Shown: positions 8,954-17,295, counted from the stretch's first letter. The stretch: 38,869 bases of DNA from Palsa-883 sp035486355 (GCA_035486355.1 DATHNE010000317.1:1-38869); one strand, 5' to 3'. Translations and numbers: made by a program. Notes: generated by a model not told the origin, from the sequence alone.

Positions 8954-9586
8954 ATGGAACGCGCCGCTGAAGCACCGGCTGGTCCCCCAGCCCGTGGAGG
9001 AGACCCAAGCAAGGCGATGCGAGACGCCTTCAGGGAACGCGCTGGCCATGCCATCGACCAAATAGCGAAATCCGCGAGTATCGAGGTTCTGGCCAACGCG
9101 CTCGCCGCATCGACCGATTTTGGCGCGGTCGTACGGGCGTTGCGCGATCCTGCCGCCTTCCCGGCGACCGTGCCTCTGGATCCCCTGACCGACGCCCTCG
9201 CGCGTGGAGTGGCTGAACGTGAGCACCTGGCTGCGAAGGCGCAAGGTCTTCTATCTGCCGTGGAGGCGGGACGAATCCTGGGTGGCATCAGCCGCCAGGC
9301 CGTCGATAAACGCCGCCGGGCCGCCCAGCTGCTCGGCGTGAAGCTCGCAAATGACTGGCGCTACCCAGCCTTGCAGTTCGGGGCTGCGGGTGACGTTGCG
9401 CAAGGGCTGGCTGATGTACTCCAGGTACTGGCCGACCTCAGCCCTTGGGCCACACTAGACTTCCTGCTGGCTGAAGATGAGGCTCTGGGCGGACTGTCGC
9501 CGCTTGAGGCGTTGCGACAGGGCGGGCATCGCGCCGAAGAGGTATTGCGCATCGCCCAGGTTCAAAAGGCCGATGTGTTCGGATGA
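8954..9586 (+). CDS. Xre/MbcA/ParS-type antitoxin of a RES toxin
   Basis: The 210-residue protein has a helical N-terminal part (MRDAFRERAGHAIDQIAKSA), a central helix-turn-helix-like segment (SAVEAGRILGGISRQAVDKR, RRAAQLLGVKL) and a C-terminal part like the toxin-binding domain of MbcA/ParS antitoxins (LGGLSPLEALRQGGHRAEEV, LRIAQVQ). Its stop overlaps the RES toxin start by four bases (ATGA), so the two are translationally coupled. The assignment rests on this partner and on the C-terminal pattern. The ATG at 8954 has its nearest Shine-Dalgarno sequence 21 bases away, so the exact start is uncertain. Confidence 0.8.
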   Translation: MERAAEAPAGPPARGGDPSKAMRDAFRERAGHAIDQIAKSASIEVLANALAASTDFGAVVRALRDPAAFPATVPLDPLTDALARGVAEREHLAAKAQGLLSAVEAGRILGGISRQAVDKRRRAAQLLGVKLANDWRYPALQFGAAGDVAQGLADVLQVLADLSPWATLDFLLAEDEALGGLSPLEALRQGGHRAEEVLRIAQVQKADVFG

Positions 9587-10203
9587 GTGGCGGACACGGT
9601 CCGACAGGATCACCGCCTCCGCCGCCATCTTGGCTCAAGACCTCTAGCCCCCCGATTTTCGAACTCCCAAAGGTTACATCTGTCGTTCGCATCCACCGCG
9701 CGGAATACAATCCAGTATTCTTTTCGCCGGGCAGCGGAAATGCGCCTATTGGGCGCTTCGATAGCCCCAGCGGGGCCTTTGGGGTCCTTTACGTCGCGCA
9801 GGCGTTAGAAGGTGCATTCGCCGAAACCATCCTGCGCAATCCTCAGCGTCGCCTCGTGGATTTGTCTGAAATCACGTCACGAGCAGCGTCTGTCTTGGGC
9901 TTTTCCCGTGCAATACGGCTTGTGAAAATGTTCGGAGCTGGGCCGCAGTCCGTCGGGGCGGATAACGCCGTGAGTACAGGCCCTTACGGGTCAAGCGGCG
10001 CGTGGGCCGACGCACTGTTCGTTCATCCAGATGCCCCGGACGGAATTGCGTACTTCTCGCGGCACGATTCCGAACAACTGTGCATTGCTCTTTTTTCCCG
10101 GTCGGACATCCAACTGGAATTGCTGAGCGGACCTACCCCACTGTCAGATGTGCCGGCGGATGTGGCGTCTATCTTGCGACGATACGGCAAAGGGATCGCC
10201 TAA
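9583..10203 (+). CDS. RES-domain toxin
   Basis: RES toxins (ParT, MbcT) attack NAD+ or ADP-ribosylate PRPP synthetase. This 206-residue protein carries the core pattern: VVRIHRAEYNPVFFSPG with the first conserved arginine, then APIGRFDSPSGAFGVLYVAQ and ALEGAFAETILRN with the conserved Tyr and Glu. The second half contains GSSGAWADALFVHPDAPDGI, AYFSRHDSEQLCIALF, again typical of the fold. The N-terminal 30 residues are proline-rich and outside the domain. It forms a coupled operon with the antitoxin at 8954-9586, and a hairpin follows its stop. Confidence 0.9.
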   Translation: MSGGHGPTGSPPPPPSWLKTSSPPIFELPKVTSVVRIHRAEYNPVFFSPGSGNAPIGRFDSPSGAFGVLYVAQALEGAFAETILRNPQRRLVDLSEITSRAASVLGFSRAIRLVKMFGAGPQSVGADNAVSTGPYGSSGAWADALFVHPDAPDGIAYFSRHDSEQLCIALFSRSDIQLELLSGPTPLSDVPADVASILRRYGKGIA

Positions 10204-10228
10204 GCCGTCTGCGCGGAGTGGGTGCGTC

Positions 10229-10262
10229 GTCTGGTGCATCAGCCACTTGAGTTGCACCAGAC
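10229..10262. terminator. Hairpin between convergent RES toxin and ialB-like genes
   Basis: A perfect 10-base inverted repeat, GTCTGGTGCA - 14 bases - TGCACCAGAC, lies in the 61-base gap between the plus-strand toxin stop (10203) and the minus-strand gene end (10265). There is no U-run, so termination by itself is uncertain, but the placement between converging genes fits a bidirectional terminator or mRNA-end hairpin. Confidence 0.5.
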
Positions 10263-10264
10263 AC

Positions 10265-10969
10265 TCAGGACTTCGGCCCGCGTCCCATCATGCTCTGCAT
10301 CCAGTCCATGGCCTTCTGCAGGATGTCATTGACACCGCCGGGGAAGCCCATCGCCTTCAGCATCTTATCGGCCATGCTGCGCATGTCGCTGCCCTGCGAG
10401 GCTTGGGTCGGCAACGGCGCTGCCTCGGGCGCGACCGCGCGGAAACGATCGATCGCGGCGGCGGTGCGCGACAGGTCGAAGCTGCGGGTCTGATCGGGGA
10501 TGGGCGACGGGCCGTCGCCGCCGGCCAGAGTAACGTGCACACGCACCTCAACCGATCGCGCGGTCTGCAACTGCGCGGCGGCATCGGCGGCGGCACCGGG
10601 CTCCGGCACGCACAAAACCGCATCACCTTCCGACCCACACGATAACGCCAGCTTCTGGCCGCCATCGAACCGCAGTTCCATCGTCGGCGTGCCAGCCATC
10701 ATCGCGGCCACGGCGAGCGGAGCCGGCAGGTCGCGCACGGCGAGCTGGGGCACCATCTGCGCGCCGGTGTTGCGCACCTCCAGCCCGACGCTGGGGCGGC
10801 CATTCTGCGGCGGCACGATCCACTTTTGGTAGCGCATCCGGCATGGCGCGGATTTCGCGTCCGCCGGACACGCGACGACCCAGGAGCCGATCTCCTCGGT
10901 CTTGCCGGACAGGGTTTGCGCAGCAGCGGTCCCAATCGCGAGGGCCGCAAGAACGACACCCCATTTCAT
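10265..10969 (-). CDS. Invasion-associated locus B (IalB)-like secreted protein
   Basis: The 234-residue protein begins with a signal peptide (MKWGVVLAALAIGTAAAQ, cleavage probably after AAA or AAQ). The body matches the IalB family: SWVVACPADAKSAPCRMRYQ, PQLAVRDLPAPLAVAAMMAG, MELRFDGGQKLALSCGSEGD, with cysteines that could form periplasmic disulfides. The extra C-terminal stretch (about residues 185-234, Met/Gly-rich, DKMLKAMGFPGGVNDILQKA) is not part of the core family. Role unknown outside pathogens. It overlaps the upstream NYN gene by four bases (ATGA), so the two are in one operon. Confidence 0.75.
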   Translation of the reverse strand: MKWGVVLAALAIGTAAAQTLSGKTEEIGSWVVACPADAKSAPCRMRYQKWIVPPQNGRPSVGLEVRNTGAQMVPQLAVRDLPAPLAVAAMMAGTPTMELRFDGGQKLALSCGSEGDAVLCVPEPGAAADAAAQLQTARSVEVRVHVTLAGGDGPSPIPDQTRSFDLSRTAAAIDRFRAVAPEAAPLPTQASQGSDMRSMADKMLKAMGFPGGVNDILQKAMDWMQSMMGRGPKS

Positions 10970-12021
10970 TGCGTCACCTTATCAACGGCAATATCCGCAT
11001 CGAGGGCGATATCCGCGAACGTGCCGAGCCACTGATCGAGCAGGGCCCGGTCGGTCTCACGCAATGTCATGCCCTGCTGCTGGCATAGCGTCAGAATCGC
11101 GGTGCGAAAAGTCGTTGCTACCTCGGCGCCGGTGGCGTCGGCCTGAAAGTCGAAGCCAGCCTCGCGCAGGATTTCGCGAGTGTCGCCCACCGGCCGCAGG
11201 CCGATCTCGACGCCCGTCGCGCGACAACGGTCCACCGTGCGGCCGACGAGATCGAACGCGCCGGTCTCACGGATCGCCGCGGCCATTGCCGCGAACACCG
11301 CAAGGTACTGTTCGGGCGACAGAGCCGGCGCGCCGACCGCCGCGTGCAGCCGTGATGCGAGCCCCACCAGGTCCGGCGGCTGCCCTTCCAACGCACGCGC
11401 CAGCCGGTCGGGTTGGACGGTTTGCGGCCGGAACCGCCCCCGCGGCGCCGCCTCACTTGCGGGCGTGGGAGGCTCGGTACGGGCCTCCGTGGGTTTTTCG
11501 GCCGGCAGGCCTAGCGCCTCGGCGATGAAGCGGTTCTGCGGTACCACCAGGTCGCAGGCGGCACGCAGCGCGGCGGCCATCACCTGGTCGTTGATCAGCA
11601 CGGTGCGGCGGTCGTGCTCGCGCAGGCGCAGCAGCACCGGGGTGAAGTCGGCGTCCGAGGCGAGGATGATGAATTCCTCGAACCCGGTCGGATGCGCGAT
11701 GGCATCGAGGATATCGAGCGTCATCCAGATGTCGGCGGCATTCTTGCCGCGTGTGGTCAGCGGTGGGCAGTCGCGGACGGAACAGCCGGCCCGCACGAAG
11801 CCGGCGCGGTAGCTGCCGAACGCGGCGGGATTGAGATAGCAGCGGCGCAGCAGCAGCCGGCGCGGCTCGGCGCCGTCGGCCGCGACATGCTGGCCGAGCT
11901 GGAACCACTCCACCCAGGCGGCCGGGTCTTCGGCGAACCGCACAGCGGCGCGCGGATCGCTCTTGTCCAGGTTGCTGTAGACATTGTCGAAGTCGATGAA
12001 GAGTGCCGTCTTGATCGGCAT
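10966..12021 (-). CDS. NYN (PIN-like) domain protein, probable RNase
   Basis: NYN domains are PIN-like metal-dependent ribonucleases. The 351-residue reading from ATG 12021 opens with the domain's first acidic pair (MPIKTALFIDFDNVYSNLDK). It continues with LTTRGKNAADIWMTLDILDA and FIILASDADFTPVLLRLREH, which supply the other conserved Asp residues, then DLVVPQNRFIAEALGL. After about residue 185 a proline-rich linker leads to a C-terminal helical domain of unknown type (about 200-345). The frame is open 23 codons further upstream, but that part overlaps the divergent dipeptidase and looks random. The stop overlaps the start of the IalB-like gene, a partnership I cannot explain functionally. 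Confidence 0.85.
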   Translation of the reverse strand: MPIKTALFIDFDNVYSNLDKSDPRAAVRFAEDPAAWVEWFQLGQHVAADGAEPRRLLLRRCYLNPAAFGSYRAGFVRAGCSVRDCPPLTTRGKNAADIWMTLDILDAIAHPTGFEEFIILASDADFTPVLLRLREHDRRTVLINDQVMAAALRAACDLVVPQNRFIAEALGLPAEKPTEARTEPPTPASEAAPRGRFRPQTVQPDRLARALEGQPPDLVGLASRLHAAVGAPALSPEQYLAVFAAMAAAIRETGAFDLVGRTVDRCRATGVEIGLRPVGDTREILREAGFDFQADATGAEVATTFRTAILTLCQQQGMTLRETDRALLDQWLGTFADIALDADIAVDKVTQ

Positions 12022-12070
12022 TGCGCCTCTGCCCCTTGACGCCGCATTCGCCGCGGGGAAGCGTGGCGTC

Positions 12071-13099
12071 ATGGACGCTCTTCCCGCCACCGACGCGCTG
12101 GCCGTGCATCATAGCCTGCTGGCGATCGATACGCATATCGACATTCCCTGGCCGACCGGGCCGGATCCATTTGAGGACGGGCGACGCAAGGTGGACCTGC
12201 CGAAGATGAAGCGCGGCGGCATCACGGCCGGATGCTTCGCGGCCTATGTGCCGCAGGCGGTGCGCACACCCGCCAGCGAGACGGCGGCATTCGAACGGGC
12301 CGCGGCAATGCTGCTGGCGATCCGCGCGATGGGCCGCACCGAGGGCGGGCTGGAGGTGCGGCTGGCGACGTCGGCCGACGCGATCGAGGCGGCGAAGCGC
12401 GACGGCGTGCTGGCGGTGGTGCCGGCGGTGGAGAATGGGTTCGCCATGGGCACCGACCTGGGGCGGCTGGCACGGTTCGCCGAGCTGGGCGCACGCTACA
12501 TGACGATGACCCATACGGGTCACAATGCGCTGGCGGATTCGTCGAACCCGCGTAGCGACCTGGGCGATCGCGAGATCGAACATGACGGGCTGAGCGCGCT
12601 CGGCCGCTCGGCCGTGGTGGAGATGAACCGGCTGGGCATGCTGGTGGATGTCGCGCATGTCTCGCGCGCGGCGATGCTGCAGCTCGCGGCGTGTTCGCGC
12701 ACGCCGGTGGTGTCGACACATTCGTGCATCCGCGCGCTGTGTGACAATCCGCGCAACCTGGATGACCACCAACTCGATGCGTTGCGCGATGTGGGTGGCG
12801 TGGTGCAGGTCACCGCCGTGTCCGCGTTCCTGAAACCGAACGCGAAGCCGGACGCGGTGACGGTGGCGGATTATGCCGATCATATCGATTACGCAGTGAG
12901 GCGTATCGGGATTGCGCATGTCGGGATCTCGTCGGATTTCGATGGTGGCGGCTGGTTCACCGGATGGAAGGATGTGTCGGAGAGCCCGAACATCACGGCG
13001 GAGCTGATGCGGCGCGGGTATGATCGCGGCGCACTGGCGCTGCTGTGGGGTGGCAATTTCCTGCGCTGCCTGCGCGCGGCGGAGGCGTTGGCGGCATGA
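12071..13099 (+). CDS. Membrane dipeptidase family (peptidase M19)
   Basis: The 342-residue protein belongs to the zinc-dependent renal-dipeptidase family, which cleaves dipeptides including those with D-residues or dehydro-residues. Metal ligands are visible: H22 and D24 in LAIDTHIDIP, E121 in VPAVENGFAMG, and the later histidines in LVDVAHVSRAAM and PVVSTHSCIRAL. The end shows GISSDFDGGG, also typical. The ATG at 12071 is favoured because the frame upstream overlaps the divergent NYN gene. The gene overlaps the following aldo/keto reductase by four bases, suggesting one transcript. Confidence 0.92.
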   Translation: MDALPATDALAVHHSLLAIDTHIDIPWPTGPDPFEDGRRKVDLPKMKRGGITAGCFAAYVPQAVRTPASETAAFERAAAMLLAIRAMGRTEGGLEVRLATSADAIEAAKRDGVLAVVPAVENGFAMGTDLGRLARFAELGARYMTMTHTGHNALADSSNPRSDLGDREIEHDGLSALGRSAVVEMNRLGMLVDVAHVSRAAMLQLAACSRTPVVSTHSCIRALCDNPRNLDDHQLDALRDVGGVVQVTAVSAFLKPNAKPDAVTVADYADHIDYAVRRIGIAHVGISSDFDGGGWFTGWKDVSESPNITAELMRRGYDRGALALLWGGNFLRCLRAAEALAA

Positions 13100-13935
13100 C
13101 GCGGACGGTGACGTTGCCGGATGGCACGCAGGTGCCCGCGCTGGGGCAAGGCACATGGCATATGGGCGAACGCGGTGGCGCGGCGAAGGACGAGGTCGCG
13201 GCGTTGCGGTTGGGGATCGATCTGGGGCTGACCCTGATCGACACCGCCGAGATGTATGGCAGCGGCGGTGCCGAGGAAGTGGTGGGGCAGGCGATCGCCG
13301 GGCAGCGCGACAAGATCTTCCTGGTGAGCAAGGTGTATCCGCACAACGCGTCTCGCAGCGGTGTGCCGGCGGCCTGCGAGCGCAGCCTGAAGCGGATGAA
13401 GGTAGAGGTGATCGACCTCTATTTGCTGCATTGGCGCGGTAGCCATGCGTTGAGCGAGACGGTGGGCGCGTTCGAAAAGCTGAAATCGGAGGGCAAAATT
13501 CGCCGTTGGGGTGTGTCGAACTGCGATGTCGCTGACATGGAGGAGCTGTGGCGGCTGAAGGCGGGGGATACGTGCGCGACCAATCAGGTGCTGTATCATC
13601 CGGGCAGCCGGGGCGTTGAGTTCGATCTGCTGCTGTGGTGCGCGAAGCACAAAGTCTCGGTGATGGCGTATTCGCCGGTCGGGCAGGGGGGACGGTTGTT
13701 GCAGTCGGGTGCTCTGGCCGCGGTGGCGCAGCGGCACGACGCGACGCCGGCGCAAATTGCAATCGCCTGGGGGTTGCGGCATCCGCATGTGATTTCGATC
13801 CCGAAAGCGGTGGATCCGGCGCATGTGCGGTTGAATGCGAAGGCGGGGGAGATTGTGCTGACCGCGGCGGATCAGGCGGAGATCGATGCCGCGCATCCGC
13901 CGCCGAAGCGGAAGCAGTCGTTGGGAATGTTATAG
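13096..13935 (+). CDS. Aldo/keto reductase
   Basis: This 279-residue NAD(P)H-dependent oxidoreductase of the AKR superfamily has the catalytic tetrad in place: D49 and Y54 (LIDTAEMYGSG), K79 (FLVSKVYPHNA) and H112 (DLYLLHWRG). The cofactor-binding end reads PHVISIPKAVDPAHVRLNAK. The ATG at 13096 overlaps the dipeptidase stop (ATGA), so the start is well fixed. Substrate unknown; the closest well-known relatives by pattern are 2,5-diketo-gluconate reductase-type enzymes. A palindromic repeat element begins just after the stop. Confidence 0.92.
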   Translation: MTRTVTLPDGTQVPALGQGTWHMGERGGAAKDEVAALRLGIDLGLTLIDTAEMYGSGGAEEVVGQAIAGQRDKIFLVSKVYPHNASRSGVPAACERSLKRMKVEVIDLYLLHWRGSHALSETVGAFEKLKSEGKIRRWGVSNCDVADMEELWRLKAGDTCATNQVLYHPGSRGVEFDLLLWCAKHKVSVMAYSPVGQGGRLLQSGALAAVAQRHDATPAQIAIAWGLRHPHVISIPKAVDPAHVRLNAKAGEIVLTAADQAEIDAAHPPPKRKQSLGML

Positions 13936-13941
13936 AAGGCA

Positions 13942-14091
13942 GATTCACTACGGAGGCACAGACGGGGTCACAGTATGGCGCCGCCGCTCCGGGGACAGGG
14001 TGTGATGGCGCTTCGCACGACGTGTCTTTGGCGATGCGATCACGCTGCGCCGACCCGGGGACATCTTTGCTCTGTGGCTCTGTGGTGAACC
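13942..14091. repeat. Intergenic element with imperfect terminal inverted repeats (copy 1)
   Basis: The ends are GATTCACTACGGAGGCACAG (from 13942) and the reverse complement of GGTTCACCACAGAGCCACAG (ending at 14091). They match at 17 of 22 positions over the full arms. The 150-base unit contains no gene and fills most of the gap between the aldo/keto reductase and the HAD gene. A second unit with related ends lies at 18593-18770, so this is a dispersed family, possibly a non-autonomous mobile or transcript-end element. Confidence 0.6.
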
Positions 14092-14114
14092 TTCTTTTCT
14101 GACAGGAGGAACAC

Positions 14115-14828
14115 GTGCCAGCAATACGACCTATAGCGATCATGTTCGATACGTTCGGTTCGGTCGTGGACTGGCGCGGCAGCCTGATCACTGATCTGAC
14201 CGCGTACGGAACCACGCGCGGCATCACGGCCGACTGGCCGGCATTGGTCGACGCGTGGCGCGGGGCGTACCACCCCTCGATGGACCGCGTGCGTAAAAAG
14301 CAAGTCCCCTGGACCAGGCTGGATGATCTGCATCGCGCCTCACTCGATATCCTGGTGGTGCAGTTCGGCATCAAGGGCCTGACCGAGGCGGATCTGCGTC
14401 ATATCAACCGCGGCTGGCATCGGCTCAATCCATGGCCGGATTCGGTGCCAGGCCTGACCCGGCTAAAGACGAAATTCATCATCGGGCCGTTGTCAAACGG
14501 GAATGTCTCGCTGCTGACCAATATGGCGAAGCACGCCGGGTTGCCGTGGGACACGGTGCTGGGATCGGATGTGTTCGGGCATTACAAGCCGGATCCGGAA
14601 TTCTATCTTGCGATGGCGAAGCTGCTGGATATCGCACCGGGGGAGCTGATGCTGGGCGCGGCGCATAATGGGGATCTGGCGGCGGCGCGAAAGTGTGGGC
14701 TGATGACGGCGTTCTTCCCACGGCCGACGGAATATGGACCGTATCAGAAACGAGATTTCAAGGCGGAACAGGATTGGGACGTGATGGCGAGGGATATCGA
14801 GGATCTGGCGACGCAGTTGGGGGTGTAA
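14115..14828 (+). CDS. HAD-superfamily haloacid dehalogenase (type II)-like hydrolase
   Basis: Type II haloacid dehalogenases hydrolyse L-2-haloacids through an aspartyl ester. In this 237-residue protein the nucleophile motif is AIMFDTFGSVVDWRGS (D12, with R21 in the usual place). Motif II is IIGPLSNGN, motif III is the lysine of GHYKPDPEFYLAMAKLL, and motif IV is LMLGAAHNGDLAAARKCGL, where the more usual HAD acidic residue is HN/GD. The start is GTG at 14115 with AGGAGGA directly upstream. The real substrate could be another small acid. The gene stands alone between a repeat element and a region of decay. Confidence 0.87.
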   Translation: MPAIRPIAIMFDTFGSVVDWRGSLITDLTAYGTTRGITADWPALVDAWRGAYHPSMDRVRKKQVPWTRLDDLHRASLDILVVQFGIKGLTEADLRHINRGWHRLNPWPDSVPGLTRLKTKFIIGPLSNGNVSLLTNMAKHAGLPWDTVLGSDVFGHYKPDPEFYLAMAKLLDIAPGELMLGAAHNGDLAAARKCGLMTAFFPRPTEYGPYQKRDFKAEQDWDVMARDIEDLATQLGV

Positions 14829-15059
14829 CACCAAGCGACGGTTCGACTGACGCACTGGTCATCTCGAGCGCAGGTCCGCCATTCACGGCTTTGTTGACAC
14901 GTCACCGACCGGGTACGCGTCATTCGCTCAAGTAAGAATGGAACGCGAATGTCGCGGGCCGTTTGCGGCGGTGATGCGCTCCTTATACATCCGGCACGAC
15001 GCGGCAGAATTCCAGGCGTGACGTGGCAAGATGGATGAACAGGCAAAGCCGTAAGCCAG
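14829..15059. other. Gene-free stretch next to intron remnant
   Basis: No credible gene, hairpin or recognised repeat is seen here. All short open frames lack start signals and protein-like composition. It probably includes more of the decayed insertion that follows at 15060-15307. Confidence 0.4.
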
Positions 15060-15307
15060 TGGCTCGGATCGCATTCGGAATGTCCACCCGTCGCGCCGGT
15101 GGAGGGAATTAGCTCCCCGAGGACAGCTGATTCGAGCGCTTGTCGGGGTTACCGGCGCGATCGGCCTCGAACGCCGCAATCGCCTGGCCGGCTGCGCCAG
15201 CCGTTCCCCTGGTTGGCCTTCACTTTCTTGAAAGCTTCCCAGACCTCCCGCTTCGGGATGTCGAACGGCTTTGCCGTGGTCATCCAGCTCCCCGTATTCG
15301 CGTTCAT
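15060..15307 (-). pseudogene. Group II intron reverse transcriptase, N-terminal remnant
   Basis: Reading the minus strand from ATG 15307 gives MNANTGSWMTTAKPFDIPKR and EVWEAFKKVKANQG, the characteristic opening of group II intron-encoded reverse transcriptase/maturases. A frameshift follows. The other frame then continues AAGQAIAAFEADRAGNPDKR, SNQLSSGS, a TAA stop, and FPPPARRVDIPNAIRA, again the expected order in this family (intact proteins have SSGSYFPPPVRRV at this place). The catalytic RT motifs are absent; the rest is lost. GGGGAG lies before the internal ATG. The intron RNA upstream must also be truncated, because thrC ends only 161 bases away. Confidence 0.8.
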
Positions 15308-15402
15308 CCCTTCTTATTAATGCGTGCATCTGCGTACCCTCGTGCTGTCGCACCGGCACGCACACGGCCAACACGGACGCACATCACAACCGGTCCAACC
15401 GA

Positions 15403-15446
15403 TCCATGCCCGGGACAAGCTGTGGATACCCTGCGCCGGCATGACG
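15403..15446. repeat. Short palindromic intergenic repeat
   Basis: TCCATGCCCGGGACAAGC at the left end and GCCGGCATGACG at the right end belong to a widespread type of intergenic repeat in GC-rich proteobacteria that runs GTCATGCC...GGGCATCCATG. A related longer unit is at 37561-37636. It lies just after the thrC stop and may form the 3' end of that transcript. Confidence 0.4.
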
Positions 15447-15468
15447 TGGTGGAGCGACGGACGGACAC

Positions 15469-16872
15469 TCAGCCGCTGTTCCGCCGAGCCAGCGCCCGCA
15501 CCTGTGCCTGCACCGCGGCCAGATCGTTCGGCAGCACGGTAAACCGCTCCTCGCGCGCCTCCAGCCCGGCCAGGCGCGGCGGCACCGGCGGGGCGTGCCC
15601 GGTCGCGCGCGCCACCGCCTCGGGGAATTTTCCCGGATGAGCGGTTGCCATCGCCACCGTCGGCACCGCCTCGGCCGGCGGCAAAGCGCGCGACGCGGCG
15701 ATGCCAATCGCGCTGTGCGGATCGGCGCCATAGCCGCAGGCCGTGTGCAGCCGGGCGATCTCAGCCTCGGTCCCGGCATCGTCCAGCCGGAAGCCGTGCA
15801 GCACGCCGCGTGCCCGGTGCCAGGCGGGCTCCGGCACCGCCATCCGCCCGGTCTCGCGGAACCCGCGCATGGTCCGCGCGGTCGCCTCGGGATCCCGCTC
15901 CAGCAGCTCGAACAGCAGGCGCTCGAAGTTGGAGCTGACCTGGATGTCCATGCTGGGCGACAGGCTGGGCTCGACCGGGCGCATCGACATGTCATTGTCG
16001 GCCAGGAAGCGGGCCACGATGTCGTTGCGGTTCGACGCCGCGATCAGGCGCGCCACCGGCAGGCCCATCCGCCGTGCCACCCAGGCCGCCAGGACGTTGC
16101 CGAAATTGCCGGTGGGCACGCTGAACGCCACCTCGCGGTCCGGCGCGCCCAGGGCCAGCGCCGCGGAGACGTAATATGGCACCTGCGCGGCGATGCGCGC
16201 CCAGTTGATCGAGTTCACCGCACTCAAGTGCATCTCGTGGCGGAACGGCGCGTCGGCAAACATCGCCTTCACCAGGTCCTGGCAGTCGTCGAAACTGCCC
16301 TCGATGGCGATGTTGCCGACATTGGGCGCCAGCACGGTGGTCATCTGCCGGCGCTGCACCGCGCTGGTGCGACCCAGCGGATGCAGGATCATGATGTCGA
16401 CACGGTCGCGCCCGGCGCAGGCCGCGATCGCGGCCGAGCCGGTGTCGCCTGAGGTGGCGCCGACGATGGTGATGCGCGCGTCGCGCGCGGTCAGCACGTG
16501 ATCGAACAGCCGGCCCAGCAGTTGCAGCGCCAGGTCCTTGAACGCCAGTGTCGGACCGTGGAACAGCTCCTGCACGAACAGGCCGGTTTCCAACTGAATC
16601 AACGGGACGATGGCGGGGTGGTCGAAGCCGGCATAGGCATCGGCGCACAGCGCCTCCATCGTCGCGAACGGGATCGCCTCACCGACGAAGGGCTGCATGA
16701 TCCGCGCGGCAAGCGCCGGGTAGGGCAAGCCGCGCAGCGCCCGCCAGTCGGCCGGACCCAGATGCGGCCAGGTCGCGGGGACGTAGAGACCGCCATCCGC
16801 GGCCAAGCCGGCCAGCAGCGCGCCGGCGAAGTCGAGCACGGGCGCCTGCCCGCGGGTGGAGATGTAGCGCAT
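15469..16872 (-). CDS. thrC: Threonine synthase
   Basis: ThrC converts O-phosphohomoserine to threonine with pyridoxal phosphate. The 467 residues match the long bacterial form. The PLP lysine is K112 in FHGPTLAFKDLALQLL. Other marks are the N-terminal MRYISTRGQAPVLDFAGALL, the glycine-rich GATSGDTGSAAIAACAG that binds the phosphate of PLP, SINWARIAAQVPYYV and SVPTGNFGNVLAAWVARRMG. A lipoprotein gene lies 39 bases upstream on the same strand. The downstream peptidase gene common in related genomes is not present; the neighbour is a decayed intron. Confidence 0.97.
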   Translation of the reverse strand: MRYISTRGQAPVLDFAGALLAGLAADGGLYVPATWPHLGPADWRALRGLPYPALAARIMQPFVGEAIPFATMEALCADAYAGFDHPAIVPLIQLETGLFVQELFHGPTLAFKDLALQLLGRLFDHVLTARDARITIVGATSGDTGSAAIAACAGRDRVDIMILHPLGRTSAVQRRQMTTVLAPNVGNIAIEGSFDDCQDLVKAMFADAPFRHEMHLSAVNSINWARIAAQVPYYVSAALALGAPDREVAFSVPTGNFGNVLAAWVARRMGLPVARLIAASNRNDIVARFLADNDMSMRPVEPSLSPSMDIQVSSNFERLLFELLERDPEATARTMRGFRETGRMAVPEPAWHRARGVLHGFRLDDAGTEAEIARLHTACGYGADPHSAIGIAASRALPPAEAVPTVAMATAHPGKFPEAVARATGHAPPVPPRLAGLEAREERFTVLPNDLAAVQAQVRALARRNSG

Positions 16873-16911
16873 GGCGGGACCGTAGCGGCGAACCGGAAAG
16901 GCGGCGAGCGC

Positions 16912-17295
16912 TCACTGGTCGGTCTTGATCACCGTGAAATGCAGACCGCAGGTGCCGTTGGTCACGTCGCCCTCCATCCGCTTGCCGTCGCGCTTGCCGA
17001 CCAGGGTGAAGCTGGGGGCGGTGCCTTGTACGGTGCCATCCTCGGCCACGGTGCCGTCGACATAGACACCGTAGCTCCAGTGGTACGAGAACTGGTGGTT
17101 CTGCACCACCAGCAGCACCAGGCCCGGGTGCGGGCAGCTCTTCAGATCTGCCTGGAAGCGGGTGGAGGTGCCGCGATAGATGCCGTCGATCGGCTCAGGC
17201 GGCGTGGCCGGCTTTGGCGGCGCCGCCGGTGGGGCGGCTGGCGCACAGGCGGCAAGCGCGGCGCACAGGGCCGCCAACAGGGCATAACGTCGCAT
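16912..17295 (-). CDS. Small lipoprotein, function unknown
   Basis: From ATG 17295 the 127-residue product starts with MRRYALLAALCAALAACAPA, a lipoprotein signal with the lipobox LAAC, followed by a Pro/Ala-rich linker (PAAPPAAPPKPATPPEP). The mature domain (about 45-127) reads IDGIYRGTSTRFQADLKSCP, LVLLVVQNHQFSYHWSYG and GDVTNGTCGLHFTVIK, with two cysteines, and looks like a small beta-rich periplasmic domain. I do not recognise the family. An in-frame ATG at 17358 would add 21 arginine-rich residues and spoil the signal, so it is rejected. It is probably co-transcribed with thrC. Confidence 0.75.
   Translation of the reverse strand: MRRYALLAALCAALAACAPAAPPAAPPKPATPPEPIDGIYRGTSTRFQADLKSCPHPGLVLLVVQNHQFSYHWSYGVYVDGTVAEDGTVQGTAPSFTLVGKRDGKRMEGDVTNGTCGLHFTVIKTDQ

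Noticed and set aside
11453..14374. Minus-strand open frame of 973 codons
   Set aside because: It runs antisense through the dipeptidase, aldo/keto reductase and part of the HAD gene; long antisense frames are common in GC-rich genes, and the composition is not protein-like.
14928..15374. Minus-strand open frame of 148 codons
   Set aside because: It is the wrong frame of the decayed group II intron protein; only the frames described show reverse transcriptase similarity.
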